The translations under genes were made by a program, and so were the position numbers. Shown piece by piece: positions 47,600 to 57,032 of a stretch of DNA of 64,000 bases. Under the pieces are notes generated by a model. It saw only the letters and a program-made list of their open reading frames with translations. It made no database searches and was not told the DNA's origin. Positions within the stretch are counted from its first letter, which is position 1, and every line of letters starts with the position of its first letter. The stretch covers positions 62,001 through 126,000 of the forward strand of contig CAMFKI010000009.1 of assembly GCA_945957365.1 (NCBI GenBank), read 5' to 3'. This DNA comes from an uncultured Alphaproteobacteria bacterium. Its GTDB lineage: Bacteria > Pseudomonadota > Alphaproteobacteria > Rhizobiales > Aestuariivirgaceae.

Positions 47600-47995
47600 A
47601 TGTGTGACTATTCACTTGAAATGTATGGCTCGCGTCCGGCCCGTGAGGGTGAACGTTACGTGACGACGCGCTTCCCGAGCGGGTCGATGGGTCTGACCGC
47701 TCCCGGGCAGCCCGGCACCGCCGTGTGCATGGCCTGCGACACCAGGCTCGCCATTGCGGAGATTCCCGCCGAGATGGCGGCGCGTCATGGCTTCGCCGAG
47801 TACGAGGAGGCCACCTTCGTGCGCCTGGACTCGGGCGTCTACCGCGACGGCCTGCGCTTCGCGAATGGCGTTGAGCTGTCGTTGCAGCAGATCCCCGTCG
47901 GCGTGTCGATGGAGCTGGTGCCGGTCGAGCCGGTGAAGCTGCCCTTCGCCGAAGTCGCCGAAGAGGTGAAGACCCGGGCTTTCGAACTCGTCTGA
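47600..47995 (+). CDS. Conserved hypothetical protein (MCDYSLE family)
   Basis: The 131-residue protein starts MCDYSLEMYGSRPAREGERY. It has RFPSGSMGL, AVCMACDTRL and a C-terminal half ending in a charged helix. Similar proteins with the same MCDYSLE start occur in other alphaproteobacteria (from memory); no function is known. The Shine-Dalgarno AGGAGGA is near perfect, six bases from the ATG, which fixes the start although the frame is open 40 codons further upstream. There is no signal peptide. C2 and the CxxC at about residues 38-41 (VCMAC) are candidates for metal or redox roles. Confidence 0.78.
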   Translation: MCDYSLEMYGSRPAREGERYVTTRFPSGSMGLTAPGQPGTAVCMACDTRLAIAEIPAEMAARHGFAEYEEATFVRLDSGVYRDGLRFANGVELSLQQIPVGVSMELVPVEPVKLPFAEVAEEVKTRAFELV

Positions 47996-48009
47996 ACGCG
48001 CTGGAGGGA

Positions 48010-48035
48010 GCGGCGGACCGGTCCTGCTCCGCCGC
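48010..48035 (+). terminator. Possible terminator after the MCDYSLE gene
   Basis: GCGGCGGA (48010-48017) pairs with TCCGCCGC (48028-48035) around a 10-base loop, 15 bp after the stop. There is no T-tract, so a weak or Rho-aided terminator at best. Confidence 0.4.
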
Positions 48036-48107
48036 GATCTCGTGTTCCGCAAGCGGATGAAGTCCGCGCTTTCTCGACGCCGCTGGTGCGTGAAGCAGGA
48101 CTGCGCC

Positions 48108-48113
48108 TATAAT
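48108..48113 (+). promoter_or_regulatory. Consensus -10 box upstream of the MDR oxidoreductase
   Basis: TATAAT, 23 bp before the ATG at 48137. No good -35 is visible at 16-18 bp spacing. Confidence 0.4.
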
Positions 48114-48136
48114 TGCTCGGGCTGATGGAGAGAGCA

Positions 48137-49153
<1,017 letters not shown>

Positions 49154-49217
49154 GACGAAATCGCAGCTTCGCACCAACCTCCGATTCCGTTCCGCTTGAC
49201 TCTGCGCCCGGTCTATG

Positions 49218-49232
49218 GAACAAAAAGGGAAC
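49218..49232 (+). promoter_or_regulatory. LexA box (GAAC-N7-GAAC) of the imuA-imuB-dnaE2 operon
   Basis: GAAC at 49218-49221 and GAAC at 49229-49232 are separated by seven bases (AAAAAGG). This is the reverse complement of the GTTC-N7-GTTC direct repeat bound by alphaproteobacterial LexA. A possible -35 TTGACT lies at 49196-49201, so the site would cover the -10 region. It is 21 bp upstream of the preferred imuA start. Confidence 0.85.
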
Positions 49233-49253
49233 AATCTGGATCATGTTGTTGTC

Positions 49254-50165
49254 ATGCGTATGGGACCGGCACATCAGGCTGCGCGGAGCGGAGAGGCTTG
49301 CGCTGCGGTCACGCCTTTTCGCCCCGCCCCTCATCACGAGAGCGGTGAGGCCGCGCGGCTGCTCGACACGCTGCGCGACCATATCGCGCGGCTGGAACAG
49401 GGGCACGCGCAGTTCGAGAAGCAGAGGAGCCGCGCCGCGCCCTGGCTGACGGGGCTGGCCGAGATCGACCGGCACCTGCCCGCACAGGGCCTGCAGCGGG
49501 CGGGGCTGCATGATGTTTCCCCGCGCGCCTATGGCGACCAGCCGGCGGCCATGGGCTTCGCGCTGGCATTGGCACTCCGGCGGCTGAACGACATGGGCGA
49601 ACGCCGCCCGCTGCTGTGGTGCCGGCTGGCCGCGCATGAGCGCGAGCATGGGCGGCTCTATGGCCATGGCCTCGAACGCCTCGGCCTTCCCCGCCACCGC
49701 TTCGTCACCATCACGCTGAAGAAGCCGGCGAGCCTGTTGTGGACCATGGAGGAGGCGCTGAAGTCCGGCGCGGTCGCCGCCGTGCTGGGCGATGCGGAGT
49801 CAGCACACGCCGACCTCACCACCACGCGCCGCCTGTCGCTCGCCGCAGCGGCGGGGAAGTGCGCGGCGATCCTCACCTTCGCGCGGCCCGATTGCGCGGC
49901 CACCGCCAGCCACACGCGCTGGACGGCAGCGGCCGTGCCCTCGCTCAGCCCCGCCCATGACGCGAGCGCACCCGGTGCGCCGTGCTGGAGCGTCGAACTC
50001 ACCCGCGCAAGGGGCGGCCGCCCCGGCGCCTGGATTCTGGAATGGCATCATGCGCAGTCTCGTTTCTCTCTGGTTCCCGGATTTTCCCGTCGAGCGATTC
50101 ATCCGTTCACGGATCAAGACGGGCCGGAAGCCGCCCAGCAAGGGCCTGCCCTTCGCACTGGTTGA
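49254..50165 (+). CDS. imuA: ImuA, RecA-like translesion-synthesis accessory protein
   Basis: The 303-residue protein fits ImuA: a degenerate RecA/SulA-like fold (WLTGLAEIDRHLPAQGLQRAGLHDVSP), no intact Walker A, and the C-terminal strand ILEWHHAQSRFSLVPG. It works with ImuB and DnaE2 in damage-induced mutagenesis. The start is placed at 49254 because the LexA box lies at 49218-49232; an ATG at 49215 lies before the box and would be inside the promoter. Its last 116 bp overlap imuB. Confidence 0.85.
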   Translation: MRMGPAHQAARSGEACAAVTPFRPAPHHESGEAARLLDTLRDHIARLEQGHAQFEKQRSRAAPWLTGLAEIDRHLPAQGLQRAGLHDVSPRAYGDQPAAMGFALALALRRLNDMGERRPLLWCRLAAHEREHGRLYGHGLERLGLPRHRFVTITLKKPASLLWTMEEALKSGAVAAVLGDAESAHADLTTTRRLSLAAAAGKCAAILTFARPDCAATASHTRWTAAAVPSLSPAHDASAPGAPCWSVELTRARGGRPGAWILEWHHAQSRFSLVPGFSRRAIHPFTDQDGPEAAQQGPALRTG

Positions 50166-51552
50166 AAGCGGAAAATCCGGCCTGCGCCTCATCGCGGTCA
50201 ATGCCACGGCGAGGAGCTTCGGCCTGATGCGCGGCATGCGCCTGTCGGACGCGCGCGCGCAATTGCCGGAACTGCTCACCGAACCGCATGAGCCGGAGGA
50301 GGACATGAACAGCCTCTTGGGGCTTTGCCGCTGGATGGAGCGTTACAGCCCCTGGGTGGCGCCCGATCAACCGGACGGCATCCTGCTGGACGTCACCGGC
50401 GTTCCCCATCTCTTCGGCGGCGAGCAGCGCATGATGGCCGAGATCCGCTCGCGCCTCGCCCAATATGGCTTCAGCGTCCGGATCGGGCAGGGCGCCACGC
50501 TGGGCGCGGCCTGGGCCTTGGCACGCTACGAGGCGCAGGACATCCAGTCATTGCCCGTCGAGGCGCTGCGCATCGACGGTACGGCGGCGAAGACATTGCG
50601 CCGCCTCGGCCTCAAGACGGTGGGGGCGCTGCTCGCCATCCCGCGCGCCTCGCTGGCCCGGCGCTTCCGCGGCGAGACCATCGGCGAGAACGTGCTGATC
50701 CGCCTCGACGAGATGATGGGCGTGCGCGACGAGCCGCTGAACCCCTTGAACCCGCCCACCTCCTTCATGGCGCATCGCGCGCTGATGGAGCCGGTCATTC
50801 ATGCGGAGGGGCTGGAAATCGTTCTTGAAGGTCTGGTCAACCAGCTCTGCCGTGATCTCGAAAAGGCCGGCAAGGGGGCGCTGCGGCTGATCCTCAAGCT
50901 GTTTCGCGTCGATGGCTCGCGCGCCAATCTGCCGGCGGGCTTCTCGGTGGCGAGCCATGATCCCCGCCACATGCTGCGCGTGCTGAAGCCGAAGCTCGAG
51001 ACGGTGGATGCCGGCTTCGGCATCGACGCCATGACGCTGGAGGCGCGCGAGACGGCGGGTGCGCTGGTGCAGCAGCACGGCTTCCTGGAAGACGACAGCA
51101 CGCTGGCGCTGGAACAGCTGAACGACCGGGTGCTGAACCGCCACGAGTCGCAGTTCGTGGCGCTGGAGGATGTCGAGAGCCACATCCCCGAACGCGCCGA
51201 GATGCCGCGCCCCTCGGCGCGCACCCTGCCGCCCAAGCCGTCACGGCCGGCACCCACCGCGCGGCCGCTGCTGATCTTCGAGGCGCCGGAGCCCGCCAAG
51301 GTCGTGGCTGCCGTGCCCGATGGCCCGCCGATGCGGCTGACCTGGCGGCGCGTCACGCGGCGCGTGGTGAAGGCGCAGGGGCCCGAACGCGTGGCGCCGG
51401 AGTGGTGGCGGCTCACCGCCGGCGAGCGCCCGCGCGACTATTACGTGATCGAGGACGAGCAGGGCCGCCGCTACTGGCTCTACCGCGAAGGGCTCTATGG
51501 CGAGCCGGGCGAAGAGCAGCCGAAATGGTATGTCCACGGATTGTCGGCATGA
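50050..51552 (+). CDS. imuB: ImuB, catalytically inactive Y-family polymerase-like protein
   Basis: The 500-residue protein has Y-family palm/fingers/little-finger order but the catalytic acidic motifs are replaced: the N-terminal segment is SLWFPDFPVERF and the region of the usual SIDE motif reads LLDVTGVPHLFGGE. ImuB bridges the beta clamp, ImuA and DnaE2. The homologous start MRSLVSLWFPDF lies at 50050, within imuA. The stop overlaps the dnaE2 ATG by 4 bp (ATGA). Confidence 0.92.
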   Translation: MRSLVSLWFPDFPVERFIRSRIKTGRKPPSKGLPFALVESGKSGLRLIAVNATARSFGLMRGMRLSDARAQLPELLTEPHEPEEDMNSLLGLCRWMERYSPWVAPDQPDGILLDVTGVPHLFGGEQRMMAEIRSRLAQYGFSVRIGQGATLGAAWALARYEAQDIQSLPVEALRIDGTAAKTLRRLGLKTVGALLAIPRASLARRFRGETIGENVLIRLDEMMGVRDEPLNPLNPPTSFMAHRALMEPVIHAEGLEIVLEGLVNQLCRDLEKAGKGALRLILKLFRVDGSRANLPAGFSVASHDPRHMLRVLKPKLETVDAGFGIDAMTLEARETAGALVQQHGFLEDDSTLALEQLNDRVLNRHESQFVALEDVESHIPERAEMPRPSARTLPPKPSRPAPTARPLLIFEAPEPAKVVAAVPDGPPMRLTWRRVTRRVVKAQGPERVAPEWWRLTAGERPRDYYVIEDEQGRRYWLYREGLYGEPGEEQPKWYVHGLSA

Positions 51553-54500
51553 CCAGCTACGCCGAGCTCCAGTGCACCTCGAATTTCTCCTTCCTGCGCG
51601 GTGGCTCCCACCCGGAGGAGATCGCCATGCAGGCGAAGCATCTTGGCCTTTCCGCCATTGCCGTCACCGACCGCAACACGCTGGCGGGCGTCGTCCGCGC
51701 CCATGCGGCGGCGAAGGATGCGGAGTTGCCCTTCATCGTCGGCACGCGGCTGGACCTTACGGAGCCGGGAATTTCGCTTTTGGCTTATCCGACAAACCGC
51801 CAGGCCTATGGCGGGCTGTGCCGGCTGCTCAGCATGGGCCAGCGTCGGGCAGAGAAGGGCCAGTGCCTGATCACCCTCGACGATGTGTATTCGCATGCAC
51901 CCGGCATGATCTTCGCGCTGCTGTCAGATGGCGTCGATCACTTGTCCGAAATCCGCAAGCGACTGAAGGCGCCGCTCTACCTCGCGGTGAGCCACCAGTA
52001 TCGCGGCGATGACCGCGAGCGCATCAACCGTCTCGCCGAAATCGCCCAGCGCAACCAGACCGGCCTGCTGGCCACCAATGACGTGCTCTACCACCATTCC
52101 TCCCGCCGCGTGCTGCAGGACGTGGTGACGGCGATCCGCGAGGGCGTCACCATCGCCGAAGCGGGCTACCTGCTCGAGGCCAATGCCGAGCGCCATTTGA
52201 AGACGCCGGACGAGATGGCGCGGTTGTTCCGCGATCACCCCTCGGCCATCGCCAACACGCTCGCCATCGCCAAGGCCTGCCGCTTCTCGCTGGAGGAGCT
52301 GAAATACGAATATCCCGAGGAGCCGATCCCGCAGGGCTCGACGCCGCAACAGCACCTCACGCACCTCGCCTGGGAAGGTGCCAAGGAGCGCTACCCGGAT
52401 GGCATTCCATCCAAGGTGAAGGAGAACATCGCGAAGGAGCTCGTGCTCATCGAGCGCCTCAACTACGCGCCCTATTTCCTCACCGTGCACGACATCGTCC
52501 AGTTCGCCCGGACGCAGGATCCCCCGATCCTAGCCCAAGGGCGGGGGTCGGCCGCCAATTCCACTGTCTGCTATGTCATCGGGATCACGGCGGTCGACCC
52601 CAACCAGATCGAGCTCCTCTTCGAGCGCTTCATCTCGGAGGAGAGGAAGGAACCTCCCGACATCGACGTCGACTTCGAGCATGAGCGGCGCGAGCAGGTG
52701 ATCCAGTACATCTACGCCCGCTATGGCCGCGAGCGGGCGGGGCTCGCCGCCACGGTCATCACCTATCGCGGCCGCTCCGCCATGCGCGAGGTAGGCAAGG
52801 TGATGGGGCTGTCGGAGGATGTGACGGCAACGCTCGCCGGCATCGTCTGGGGCCAGATGCGCGAGGAGATGCACAATGGCCGTCTGCAGGAAGCGGGCCT
52901 CGATCCGGATGATCCGCTGCTCGCCAAGGTGATCGAGCTCGCCGATGACATCCAGGGCTTCCCGCGCCATCTCTCCCAGCATGTGGGCGGCTTCGTGCTG
53001 ACCAAGGGCCGGCTCGACGAAACCGTGCCCATCGGCAATGCCGCGATGGAGGACCGAACCTTCATCGAATGGGACAAGGACGACATCGACACGCTGGGCA
53101 TCCTCAAGGTCGACGTGCTGGCGCTCGGCATGCTCACCTGCATCCAGAAGAGTTTCGAGATGATGGAGGCGTGGTATGGGCTGAAATACTCCCTCGCCAC
53201 CCTGCCGCGCGAGGACAAGGCGGTCTACGACATGCTGTGCAGGGCGGATTCCGTCGGCGTCTTCCAGGTGGAGAGCCGGGCGCAGATGAACATGCTGCCG
53301 CGGCTGAAGCCGCAATGCTTCTACGATCTCGTCATCGAGGTCGCCATCGTGCGGCCCGGCCCGATCCAGGGTGACATGGTGCATCCCTATTTGCGGCGGC
53401 GCGACGGGCTGGAGCCGGAGGATTATCCCTCGCCACACCCGGATTTCGGCGATGCCAATGAGCTTCGCGAGGTGCTGGGCCGCACCAAGGGTGTGCCGCT
53501 GTTCCAGGAACAGGCGATGAAGCTCGCCATGGTCGCCGCCGAATTCACCGCGGGCGAATTGAACGAGCTGCGCAAGGCCATGGCCACCTTTCGGCGGCGC
53601 GGCACCATCGGGCGCCTCGAACAGAAGATGGTGAGCCGCATGGTGGAGCGCGGATATGACGCGGCGTTTGCGGCGCGCTGCTTCAACCAGATCAAGGGAT
53701 TCGGCGAATATGGCTTTCCCGAAAGCCATGCCGCCAGCTTCGCGCATCTCGTCTATGTCTCGTCCTGGCTCAAGTACCATCACCCCGAAGTCTTCGCCGC
53801 GGCGCTGCTGAACTCGCAGCCCATGGGCTTCTATGCGCCGGCCCAGATCGTGCGCGATGCGCGCGAGCACGGCGTCGAGGTGCGGCCCGTGGACGTCAGC
53901 TTCTCGCGCTGGGATTCGACCATGGAGACGCCCGCGCGCGGCGAACGCGCCGCCATGCGGCTGGGCCTGCGCGAGGTCGATGGGCTGAAGGCGCAGGATG
54001 CCGCCCTGCTCTTGCAGTATCGCTCACAGAAGAAGCCGCTCACCATCGCCGAGCTTCATGCCTTCGGTGTGCCGGTGGCGGGGCTCGAAAAGCTCGCCGC
54101 CGCCGACTGCTTCCGCTCATTGGGCCTCGACCGGCGCGCCGCGCTGTGGGAGGTGAAGGCGCTCGCCAAGTCGAAGGCGCTGCCGCTCTTCGCCTTCGCC
54201 GATACGCGCGAGCAGGGGGAGGAGGGGCATGTGCAGCTCCCCGACATGCCGCTCTCCGAGCATGTGGTGAATGATTACCAGACGCTGAAGCTGTCGCTGA
54301 AGGCGCATCCGATGCAGTTCCTCAGGAAGCTCTGCATCGAGCGCAAGGTGACGGATACGGCGAAGCTCAAGACGCTGCGCAACGGCGCACTGGTGACGGT
54401 GGCGGGGGTCGTGCTGGTGCGGCAGCGGCCGGGCTCGGCCAAGGGCGTGGTGTTCCTCACGCTCGAGGACGAGTTCTCCGTCTGCAACGCGGTGATCTGG

Positions 54501-54785
54501 CCGCAGGTGCTGGAGACCCATCGCGCCGTGGTGATGGGCGCGCGCCTCATGCTCATCAAGGGCCGCGTGCAGCGCACGGGCGACATCATCCACGTGGTGG
54601 CGGCGCGTGTGGAGGACCAGTCGGCCTGGCTGGCGCTGCTCACCGAGGAAGGCACGCTGCTGCGCAATCCTCTGGCGCGCGCCGACGAGGTGGCGCGGCC
54701 CGGCCCCGACCCGCATCAGCAGCAGCCGCCGGCACGCCACCCGCGCCAGGTGCGGGTCATCCCCAAGAGCCGCGATTTTCATTGA
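51549..54785 (+). CDS. dnaE2: Error-prone DNA polymerase DnaE2 (ImuC)
   Basis: The 1078-residue C-family polymerase starts MTSYAELQCTSNFSFLRGGSHPEE. It has an N-terminal PHP domain, the palm motifs GRGSAANS and PDIDVDFEHERREQ with catalytic Asp residues, a helix-hairpin-helix region and a C-terminal OB fold (GALVTVAGVVLVRQRPGSAKG, split as GALVTVAGVV and VRQRPGSAKG). It performs SOS mutagenic synthesis. The frame is open about 50 codons upstream but homology begins at 51549. All three genes form one LexA-controlled unit. Confidence 0.97.
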   Translation: MTSYAELQCTSNFSFLRGGSHPEEIAMQAKHLGLSAIAVTDRNTLAGVVRAHAAAKDAELPFIVGTRLDLTEPGISLLAYPTNRQAYGGLCRLLSMGQRRAEKGQCLITLDDVYSHAPGMIFALLSDGVDHLSEIRKRLKAPLYLAVSHQYRGDDRERINRLAEIAQRNQTGLLATNDVLYHHSSRRVLQDVVTAIREGVTIAEAGYLLEANAERHLKTPDEMARLFRDHPSAIANTLAIAKACRFSLEELKYEYPEEPIPQGSTPQQHLTHLAWEGAKERYPDGIPSKVKENIAKELVLIERLNYAPYFLTVHDIVQFARTQDPPILAQGRGSAANSTVCYVIGITAVDPNQIELLFERFISEERKEPPDIDVDFEHERREQVIQYIYARYGRERAGLAATVITYRGRSAMREVGKVMGLSEDVTATLAGIVWGQMREEMHNGRLQEAGLDPDDPLLAKVIELADDIQGFPRHLSQHVGGFVLTKGRLDETVPIGNAAMEDRTFIEWDKDDIDTLGILKVDVLALGMLTCIQKSFEMMEAWYGLKYSLATLPREDKAVYDMLCRADSVGVFQVESRAQMNMLPRLKPQCFYDLVIEVAIVRPGPIQGDMVHPYLRRRDGLEPEDYPSPHPDFGDANELREVLGRTKGVPLFQEQAMKLAMVAAEFTAGELNELRKAMATFRRRGTIGRLEQKMVSRMVERGYDAAFAARCFNQIKGFGEYGFPESHAASFAHLVYVSSWLKYHHPEVFAAALLNSQPMGFYAPAQIVRDAREHGVEVRPVDVSFSRWDSTMETPARGERAAMRLGLREVDGLKAQDAALLLQYRSQKKPLTIAELHAFGVPVAGLEKLAAADCFRSLGLDRRAALWEVKALAKSKALPLFAFADTREQGEEGHVQLPDMPLSEHVVNDYQTLKLSLKAHPMQFLRKLCIERKVTDTAKLKTLRNGALVTVAGVVLVRQRPGSAKGVVFLTLEDEFSVCNAVIWPQVLETHRAVVMGARLMLIKGRVQRTGDIIHVVAARVEDQSAWLALLTEEGTLLRNPLARADEVARPGPDPHQQQPPARHPRQVRVIPKSRDFH

Positions 54786-54844
54786 GGGACTCATTCCATT
54801 CCGTCACAAGAGCCCGGAAGCACCTCGCCCGCAGGAGGAGTATG

Positions 54845-55480
54845 ATGCCGGACCGACGGAAATTTCTCTTGGCCGCAGCAGCGCTCCTCTGTGGCACGCC
54901 CGCCCTGGCCGATGCCACCCTCGCCCAGCGCCTCTTCGCCATGATCGACGGCCTCGACGTGGAGAACCACTGGCCCGCCGGCCAGCGCGTCGACTGGCAG
55001 ACCGGCGTGCCCAATGGCCTGCCGGTCGCCCCCGGCCACAAGGACACCCATTGCAGCGCTTTCGTCGCCGCCGCTGCCGAACATGCCGGCATCTATATCC
55101 TCCGCCCGCCGGACCACAGCCCGGTGCTGCTGGCCAATGCCCAGTACGACTGGCTGGCAGGCCCCGGCGCGGCGCAGGGCTGGACAGCACTCCCCGACAT
55201 GTATGCCGCCCAGGCGGCCGCCAATGACGGCCAGCTCGTGGTTGCCGTCTACAAGAACCACAACGACGCGAAGCCGGGACATATCGCCATCGTCCGACCG
55301 TCAGCGAAGAGCCGCGACCGGATCACGGCGGAGGGGCCGGAGATCACGCAAGCCGGCCTCAGGAACTACACGGACACGACGGTGAAGACGGGCTTCGCCG
55401 ATCACCGCAGCGCTTTTGCCGGAAACGAGATCATGTATTACGCGCATGCGGTGGACCCGGCGGCATTGCCGTCGGGCTGA
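54845..55480 (+). CDS. Exported Cys-His peptidase/amidase-like protein (unassigned family)
   Basis: The 211-residue protein starts MPDRRKFLLAAAALLCGTPALA, a Tat-like or Sec signal. The mature part has a Cys followed by a helix (C70 in KDTHCSAFVAAAAEHAG) and a later His in a strand (H146 in AKPGHIAIVRP), the usual order of NlpC/P60 or CHAP-type Cys-His hydrolases. No specific family is recognised. A peptidoglycan or amide substrate is inference. AGGAGG supports the start at 54845 (54842 is an adjacent ATG). Confidence 0.68.
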   Translation: MPDRRKFLLAAAALLCGTPALADATLAQRLFAMIDGLDVENHWPAGQRVDWQTGVPNGLPVAPGHKDTHCSAFVAAAAEHAGIYILRPPDHSPVLLANAQYDWLAGPGAAQGWTALPDMYAAQAAANDGQLVVAVYKNHNDAKPGHIAIVRPSAKSRDRITAEGPEITQAGLRNYTDTTVKTGFADHRSAFAGNEIMYYAHAVDPAALPSG

Positions 55481-55502
55481 CGCGCACCCACTCCTCTGCC
55501 CT

Positions 55503-55576
55503 CACCTTGCCCGGGCTCGACCCGGGCATCCTTTGCAGGCATCAAAAGGATACGCGGGTCAAGCCCGCGCAAGGTG
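55503..55576. repeat. Intergenic palindrome, family A copy 4
   Basis: CACCTTGCCCGGGCTCGACC with CGGGCATCC pairs with GGATACGCGGGTCAAGCCCG and CGCAAGGTG around the TTTGCAGGCATCAAAA centre. It separates the convergent peptidase-like and propeller genes. Confidence 0.82.
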
Positions 55577-55597
55577 AAGGGTTGAGTGGTGACCGTC

Positions 55598-56701
55598 TCA
55601 CGAGGTAAACCGCACCGCATGCACCGGCGGCAGCGAGGTGCTCACCGTCTCCCATGTGTCCCCCTGGTCCTCGCTCACCCACAGGTTTCCGGTGGTCGAG
55701 CCGAAGGCCAGGCGCTCGCCGGTGTCGTCGCCTGCCAGCGCGTGGCGGAACACGATGTCGTAGGCGTGGGCTTGCGGCAGGCCGTTCGCCAGCACGTCGA
55801 AGCTCTGGCCACCGTCGCGCGTGCGCGTCACCACCAGCCTGCCGTCGACGGGATAGCGCTTCTCGTCCTTGATGCCGGGCACGAACCAGGCGGTGTCGGG
55901 GTCGTTCGGATGCACGACGACGCCGAAGCCGAAGCTCGAGGGCCTGGCATGCACGCGCTGCCACGTCTGTGCGTCATCCTCCGAGCGCCAGATGCCGCAA
56001 TGGTGCTGCACCCAGAAGCGGTGCGGTGCGGCAGGGCACTGCACCATCATGTGCGGGTCCTGGGTCTCGGGATTTTCGGCGAAGCCGGGCGGGCCGTCGT
56101 CGAAGCACATGCCGTGGGCCGACTGCCGCCACGTCGCGCCGCCATCATGCGTCACCCACACGCCGCCGCAGGAGATGGCGATGCGCACCGTCTGCGAGGC
56201 GCGCGGGTCGACGCAGATCGAATGGATGCCGGGAATGTCCGCCCCGCCGCCGGTCCACAGGTTGCGCTGGGGCATGTCCCACAGCGGCCGGATCATCTCC
56301 CACGTGTCGCCACGGTCGCGGCTGCGGAACAAACCGCCCGGCATGGTGCCGGCCCAGATCGTGCCCGGCTCGTCGGCGCCGCCGGACTCGAGCGACCAGA
56401 TCAATTGCGTCGTCCATTTCACCGGCCGGTTCCAGCCATCCCTGTCGTCGAGGCCCTCGGGCTTGGGCGGATAGGCCGGGGTGGCGATCTCCTGCCACGT
56501 GCCGCCCCTGTCGCGGCGGTGCAGCTTGACGCCGAAATGACCGTGGTTCAGCGCGGCATAGTCAGCACCGTCACGCGGGTCATGCAGCGCCAGCGTGACG
56601 TTGTCACCGAGAAAGGACCCTTCGCCCACCGTCCAGCCGCCACCTTCGCGATGAACGTCGAACAGGCCCTTGCGGGTCGAAACGATCATGTGGTCCGCCA
56701 T
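55598..56701 (-). CDS. Sortilin/BNR-type beta-propeller protein (exo-alpha-sialidase-like)
   Basis: The 367-residue protein has repeated Asp-box motifs SxDxGxTW (FRSRDRGDTWEMI, VTHDGGATWRQ, RSEDDAQTWQ, VSEDQGDTWETV) of sialidase/VPS10-like propellers. There is no signal peptide, so it is probably cytosolic. It is annotated glycosyl hydrolase in some genomes, but catalytic sialidase Arg triad and Tyr-Glu pair are not evident. It follows the MoaD/ThiS-like gene by 3 bp, a pair I recall seeing in other proteobacteria. Function unknown. Confidence 0.8.
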   Translation of the reverse strand: MADHMIVSTRKGLFDVHREGGGWTVGEGSFLGDNVTLALHDPRDGADYAALNHGHFGVKLHRRDRGGTWQEIATPAYPPKPEGLDDRDGWNRPVKWTTQLIWSLESGGADEPGTIWAGTMPGGLFRSRDRGDTWEMIRPLWDMPQRNLWTGGGADIPGIHSICVDPRASQTVRIAISCGGVWVTHDGGATWRQSAHGMCFDDGPPGFAENPETQDPHMMVQCPAAPHRFWVQHHCGIWRSEDDAQTWQRVHARPSSFGFGVVVHPNDPDTAWFVPGIKDEKRYPVDGRLVVTRTRDGGQSFDVLANGLPQAHAYDIVFRHALAGDDTGERLAFGSTTGNLWVSEDQGDTWETVSTSLPPVHAVRFTS

Positions 56702-56704
56702 GCG

Positions 56705-56974
56705 TCATCCTCCGGAAAGGGCCTGCATCACCCAGATTTCACTCGCGGGAGAGACGGCATCGGAGAGGCGCTCCACGTCGTCGATGCGCCGGCCATCGAC
56801 GAGAATGGTCATGTGCTTGCGCAGCGCACCCTGGTCGTCGAGCACATAGCTGCCGAGCCGGTCCTGCACCGCGAAGACGTGCCCCAGCACCTCGCGCACG
56901 GTGCCGCCGTCGGCCTCCATGCTGGCACAGTCCACGTGGCGGCGCAGGTTGGCGGTGAAGTGCACTCGTGCCAT
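56705..56974 (-). CDS. MoaD/ThiS family sulfur-carrier-like protein
   Basis: The 89-residue ubiquitin-like protein ends in the GG (QALSGG) needed for adenylation and thiocarboxylate formation, as in MoaD and ThiS. The core TVREVLGHVFAVQDRLGSYVLDDQ and HMTILVDGRRID fits. It is not in a molybdopterin or thiamine operon but is coupled to the propeller gene (3 bp gap). A dedicated sulfur-transfer or conjugation role is inference. Confidence 0.83.
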   Translation of the reverse strand: MARVHFTANLRRHVDCASMEADGGTVREVLGHVFAVQDRLGSYVLDDQGALRKHMTILVDGRRIDDVERLSDAVSPASEIWVMQALSGG

Positions 56975-57032
56975 CGCTTGGTCTTTCCCGCGGCGAAGCC
57001 TAGCTCAGGCCGGAAACGCGAGACACCAACTT

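Noticed and set aside
49215..49253. Upstream ATG extension of imuA
   Set aside because: Contains the LexA box, so it is most likely promoter and leader rather than coding.
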